Shown piece after piece: positions 60,930 to 64,000 of a DNA stretch of 64,000 nucleotides (the stretch's first letter is position 1; each line of letters begins with the position of its first letter). The notes beneath the pieces are model-generated. The model saw only the letters and a list, made by a program, of their open reading frames with translations. It was not told the origin of the DNA and searched no databases. Both the position numbers and the translations under genes were made by a program. The DNA comes from Lewinellaceae bacterium (GTDB lineage Bacteria; Bacteroidota; Bacteroidia; Chitinophagales; Saprospiraceae): positions 429,623 through 493,622 of the forward strand of contig JACJYE010000004.1 of assembly GCA_020636255.1 (NCBI GenBank), read 5' to 3'.

Positions 60930-62411
60930 ATGACCTTCGAAGAATACCGACAATACGACGCTCTGGGCCTGGCCGGGCTCATCCGCAAAAAAGAGGTGAC
61001 AGCCGGCGAACTGGTGGAGGTCGCCATCACCCGCGCAGAAAGCGTGAACCCTGCGATCAACGCCATCGTATGCCCGCTCTATGACATGGCCCGCGAGATG
61101 GCGCGCAGCGCCGCCCCTGACAGCCTGTTTGCCGGGCAGCCTTTCCTGCTCAAAGACCTGGGCCTGGAAGTGGCCGGCACGCCGCGGAGCTCCGGCTGCC
61201 GCGGGTATAGAAATTACGTCTCCGAAAACGACAGCGTGATCGTGGAGCGCTACCGCAAGGCAGGCCTGTCTTTCCTGGGCAAGGCCAGCAGCCCCGAATT
61301 CGGACTGACGCCATATACCGAACCCGTCCTGTTTGGCCCCACGCGCAACCCCTGGGACATCAGCCGCTCGGCAGGCGGCTCCAGCGGCGGGTCGGGCGCA
61401 GCGGTAGCAGCGGGCATCACGCCTTTGGCCACCGCCAGCGACGGGGGCGGCTCCATCCGCATCCCTGCCTCCTGCAACGGCCTTTTCGGCCTCAAGCCCA
61501 GCCGGGGAAGGATATCGCTGGGCCTTCAAAACGGCGAAGGCTGGTCGGGCGCCGTTATGGAACACTGCGTCAGCCGCTCGGTGCGCGACAGCGCCGCCCT
61601 GCTCGACGCCACCCTTGGCCCGGCGCCGGGCGACCCCTACGCCATCCCCGCTCCGGAAAAGCCATACCTGGAGCTGATGCAGGAAGCCCCGGGCAAGCTG
61701 CGCATCGCTTTCAGCACCGAACACACCCTGGGCCATACCCTCGACGCAGAATGCGTCCGGGCCGTAGAAGACACAGCGCAGCTCCTGGAATCGCTGGGCC
61801 ACCAGGTTGACAACGTGCCCCTGCCGTATCACAAGACGGACCTCACCAAATCCTTCCTCATGATGATCTTCGGGGAAACCGCCGCCGACCTGGATGAGCT
61901 GGCCAGCTACCTGGGGCGGCCGGTTACTTTTTCCGATGTCGAAGAAGGCACGATGGGCATTGCCCTGCTGGGGCGTGCGTTTTCCGCCAAGGATTACGCC
62001 TACCACCGCCGCAACTGGAACCTGCTGGCCCGCCGGGTGGGCGCCTTTTACCAGCAGTACGACCTCATCCTGACCTCGGCCGTATCGATGCCCCCCTTCC
62101 CCATCGGTATGCTGCAGCCCACCGCCGCTGAGAAAAGGCTGGTGCGCATCGCCAAGGCCCTGAGCCTGCGGCAATCGCTAAAGTCCAAGATTGACGAGCT
62201 GGCGGAAAAGATATTTTCTTACATCCCCTACACGGCCTTCGCCAACATGACAGGGCAACCCTCTATGTCGGCCCCCCTGCACTGGACCCCCGACGGCCTG
62301 CCCGTAGGCCTCATGTTCACCGCCGATATGGGCCGCGAGGATATCCTCTTCCGCCTCGCCGCCCAGCTGGAACAGGCCCGCCCGTGGATGGATAGGGTGC
62401 CGGAGATATGA
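60930..62411 (+). CDS. Amidase-signature family enzyme
   Basis: A protein of 493 residues with the amidase signature triad: Lys75 in FLLKDLG, cis-Ser in SAGGSSGGSGAAVAAG (about S151/S152) and the nucleophile Ser175 in DGGGSIRIP. Later come SRSVRDSAALLDATLG and the family ending FANMTGQPSMSAP. It hydrolyses an amide; the substrate is unknown. It has no signal peptide. It is divergent from the decarboxylase gene with 69 bp between. A G-rich tract follows its stop. Confidence 0.92.
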   Translation: MTFEEYRQYDALGLAGLIRKKEVTAGELVEVAITRAESVNPAINAIVCPLYDMAREMARSAAPDSLFAGQPFLLKDLGLEVAGTPRSSGCRGYRNYVSENDSVIVERYRKAGLSFLGKASSPEFGLTPYTEPVLFGPTRNPWDISRSAGGSSGGSGAAVAAGITPLATASDGGGSIRIPASCNGLFGLKPSRGRISLGLQNGEGWSGAVMEHCVSRSVRDSAALLDATLGPAPGDPYAIPAPEKPYLELMQEAPGKLRIAFSTEHTLGHTLDAECVRAVEDTAQLLESLGHQVDNVPLPYHKTDLTKSFLMMIFGETAADLDELASYLGRPVTFSDVEEGTMGIALLGRAFSAKDYAYHRRNWNLLARRVGAFYQQYDLILTSAVSMPPFPIGMLQPTAAEKRLVRIAKALSLRQSLKSKIDELAEKIFSYIPYTAFANMTGQPSMSAPLHWTPDGLPVGLMFTADMGREDILFRLAAQLEQARPWMDRVPEI

Positions 62412-62413
62412 AT

Positions 62414-62446
62414 GGGGATGGGGAGATTTGGTGATGGGGGACTGGG
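62414..62446 (+). repeat. G-rich tract in a convergent gap
   Basis: G runs at 62414, 62420, 62436 and 62444 (ATGGGGATGGGGAGA, then GTGATGGGGGACTGGGTGAC) lie just after the amidase stop. The words GATGGGGAGA and GGTGATGGGGG are also found at 16720-16740 in an equivalent position. Confidence 0.6.
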
Positions 62447-62468
62447 TGACTAAAAGACGGGACAACAA

Positions 62469-63419
62469 TCACTCTCTGCCTTTCAACAGCTTACCGACTT
62501 CCCGCCAGGAGACGAGGTAGATGCCCGCTTCTTCGATGGCCTTACGGCAACTTTCGCTGGACACGAAGTCAAAATCAGCCTGCCGCCAGGTGGCGCCCCA
62601 GTCGGGGTGTTCGAAGGTGACGCCCTGCATTTCGGCATCATCGAAGGCGAGGTGGACGATCAGCTCGTTTAGGCCGGGCCGGAGGCTGCGCAGCAACTGC
62701 TCGTAATAGGCCGGGAAGCCCGACCTGAAATCCGCCGGCCCGGCGCCCAGGATCTGGTTGACGATGATCTCGTTGTCCGTTACTTTTTCCCGGGAAGCCT
62801 GCGGCAGCGCCTCCAGCATATCGGCGCCGACGAGGGTGGGCAGGCCGTATTCGCGGCCCAGGCGGAGGTAGACGTCGAATATTTCGGGGCTGCTGAAGAA
62901 CAGGCAACCCATGTGCGAATCGAGGTGGGTGGGTTCAATGCCCATCGCTTTCGCCCGCTCGATCTGAGCGCGCAGCTCCGTTTCAACTTCATCGGGGTTC
63001 GCATTGGCGGCCACATCGGCGCAGTTGTCGTAGAAATAGCCGTGAGGCCCTACCAGGCCCTTTACGGCCGAGGCAGGCGCCACGGGGCCCCATTTGTAGT
63101 GTTTCCACTCGCTGGTGAGCGTCAGGTGCAGGCCCAGGTCGTGATTGGGGTGGGCGGCGGCATAGTCCGCCACTTCGCCCAGCCAGGGGCAGGGCACCAT
63201 CACGCTGGCGGAAGAGGCATAACCGGCATCCAGGGCTTTGAAGCTAGCCTGGTTCTGAGCATGGGCCACTGCCAGGTCGTCGGCGTGGATGATCAGCAGT
63301 TTGGCGTCGGCGGGATAACCCAGGCGTTCCGCGATAGTAGGCTGGGCAAGTACTTCAGGGGCCATAGCGCAAAGTAAGCAGAGTAAAAGCAGCAAGGGCA
63401 AAGGCCGGGGAGTTTTCAT
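62469..63419 (-). CDS. ChbG/YdjC-like carbohydrate deacetylase
   Basis: A protein of 316 residues with a signal peptide (LPLLLLLCLLCAMAPEVLAQ), so it is exported. The ChbG-type deacetylase motifs are IIHADDLAVAHAQN, with the metal-binding Asp pair, and THLDSHMGCL, with the two metal His residues. The family removes acetyl groups from N-acetylglucosamine oligosaccharides, but most members here have no partner genes. It is minus strand, convergent with the amidase gene. Confidence 0.85.
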   Translation of the reverse strand: MKTPRPLPLLLLLCLLCAMAPEVLAQPTIAERLGYPADAKLLIIHADDLAVAHAQNQASFKALDAGYASSASVMVPCPWLGEVADYAAAHPNHDLGLHLTLTSEWKHYKWGPVAPASAVKGLVGPHGYFYDNCADVAANANPDEVETELRAQIERAKAMGIEPTHLDSHMGCLFFSSPEIFDVYLRLGREYGLPTLVGADMLEALPQASREKVTDNEIIVNQILGAGPADFRSGFPAYYEQLLRSLRPGLNELIVHLAFDDAEMQGVTFEHPDWGATWRQADFDFVSSESCRKAIEEAGIYLVSWREVGKLLKGRE

Positions 63420-63519
63420 ATAGCACGATGGTTAGATGGCGCCCGGCGCGAAGGCCGGAGCAAGGCCTGGCCAAGATACGATCTTCCGGCCAATGCCCAT
63501 ACTGCTGATGCCGGTAAAG

Positions 63520-63723
63520 TCAGCCCGACACTTCGAAAGTGATCTTGCCGTTCAGGCGGAACTCCGTGATCTTGTTGTTCTCAACCCTGGCCGACATCTC
63601 CTGGACATAGAAAGAGCGGATGTTCTTGACGGTCTTGGAAGCTTCGGTGACCATTTTCTGGGCTGCATCGTCCCAGCTTTTGTCGGAGGACCCCAGGACC
63701 TCAATGACTTTCAGTACTGACAT
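63520..63723 (-). CDS. Dodecin family flavin-binding protein
   Basis: A protein of 67 residues, the normal dodecin length. It starts MSVLKVIEVLGSSDKSWDDA and contains AQKMVTEASKTVKNIRSFYV, QEMSARVENNKITEF and RLNGKITFEV, the beta-alpha-beta-beta pattern of dodecins. Twelve subunits form a hollow shell that binds flavins, mainly as storage or protection. It is a single gene on the minus strand. Confidence 0.92.
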   Translation of the reverse strand: MSVLKVIEVLGSSDKSWDDAAQKMVTEASKTVKNIRSFYVQEMSARVENNKITEFRLNGKITFEVSG

Positions 63724-64000
63724 AAAGCAGAAGTTTTATTATGGTTATGAAATAATGTGTGCAGCGACGAGAGCGCGGTAAGGGGAGAATTTACGAAAAA
63801 TCTGTTTAAAAAGAAAATGGCGACGCACCTGGGCCAGGGCAATGGCATTTGATTTTATGCTTTGCTAATTCATTAGGCCTCCTGGATTTTGCCCGATCTC
63901 CTTCGTTCATTTTTTGGGCGGCCAAAAAACGACCCCAAAAGCCGCCGCCTGCGCAGCTTTGTCCGAAGGACGACGTAGTTGGCCTGCATCTGCGCGCTCA
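63724..64000. other. Terminal gap, no gene seen
   Basis: No credible frame is visible to the window end. A perfect hairpin TTTTTTGG-GCGG-CCAAAAAA (63910-63929) lies here; such T/A-rich hairpins are common in intergenic DNA. The next gene lies outside the window. Confidence 0.5.

Noticed and set aside
60861..62174. Long minus-strand open frame joined to the decarboxylase frame
   Set aside because: It overlaps the well-supported divergent amidase gene and its translation has no recognisable domain; the decarboxylase start at 60860 accounts for the real gene.

Overview
The window looks like chromosomal DNA from a Bacteroidota bacterium, most likely a GC-rich marine or wastewater member of the Saprospiria (inference). 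The evidence is two C-terminal type IX secretion (T9SS) sorting domains, two proteins with SprB repeats, a PorP/SprF-family outer-membrane protein, an Oar-like TonB-dependent receptor, DUF5916, GH29 and GH31 enzymes, and upstream sites of the Bacteroidota form TTTG-N19-21-TAnnTTTG. No rRNA, tRNA, CRISPR array or prophage was seen.

Layout. 0-7 kb: the tail of a GH31 glucosidase, then a minus-strand block with a DUF6438 lipoprotein, YidC, an aminotransferase, a lipoprotein, a coiled-coil/HhH membrane protein and an OmpA protein. 7.3-14.6 kb: ffh plus an M16 peptidase, meeting tail to tail an OmpA/TPR/PD40 protein that is paired with PorP/SprF. 14.6-24.3 kb: mostly housekeeping genes (coaE, a LOG-family protein, photolyase, a TPR lipoprotein, a Spo0M-like protein, an Hdr-like iron-sulfur pair, a PRTase and a patatin), interrupted by two clusters of a structured repeat. 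24.3-34.1 kb: an AT-richer accessory island with a lipoprotein overlapping a 1967-residue M23/SprB/T9SS protein, followed by a cupredoxin T9SS protein. 34.2-43.6 kb: an orphan IS630 DNA-binding half, an Oar-like receptor, an alpha-fucosidase, and a D-aminoacylase/PLP enzyme/LysE run. 43.6-48.6 kb: a beta-propeller/SprB/OmpA gene built on near-identical 459-bp tandem units and broken by three indels. 48.8-64 kb: an acyltransferase, DUF5916, DoxX plus a Gfo/Idh/MocA oxidoreductase, a barrel protein, an aldo/keto reductase, a sterol desaturase-like enzyme, a lipoprotein, a MORN-like protein, an aromatic amino acid decarboxylase, an amidase, a ChbG-like protein and a dodecin.

Themes. Much of the coding capacity is envelope or surface machinery: membrane insertion (Ffh, YidC), T9SS cargo and PorP/SprF, OmpA-anchored proteins, TonB uptake and lipoproteins. 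The most unusual content is non-coding or repetitive: (1) a roughly 70-bp multi-hairpin repeat in two clusters (14665-14945 and 19707-19872), with paired base changes in its first arm; (2) a MITE-like hairpin element (58534-58697) with two internally deleted relatives (34864-34931 and 24819-24861); (3) the 459-bp tandem array; and (4) G-rich tracts in two convergent gene gaps. The M23 peptidase domain with intact metal ligands inside a T9SS/SprB protein is the most notable protein architecture. All functional statements come from reading the sequence; no database search was run.
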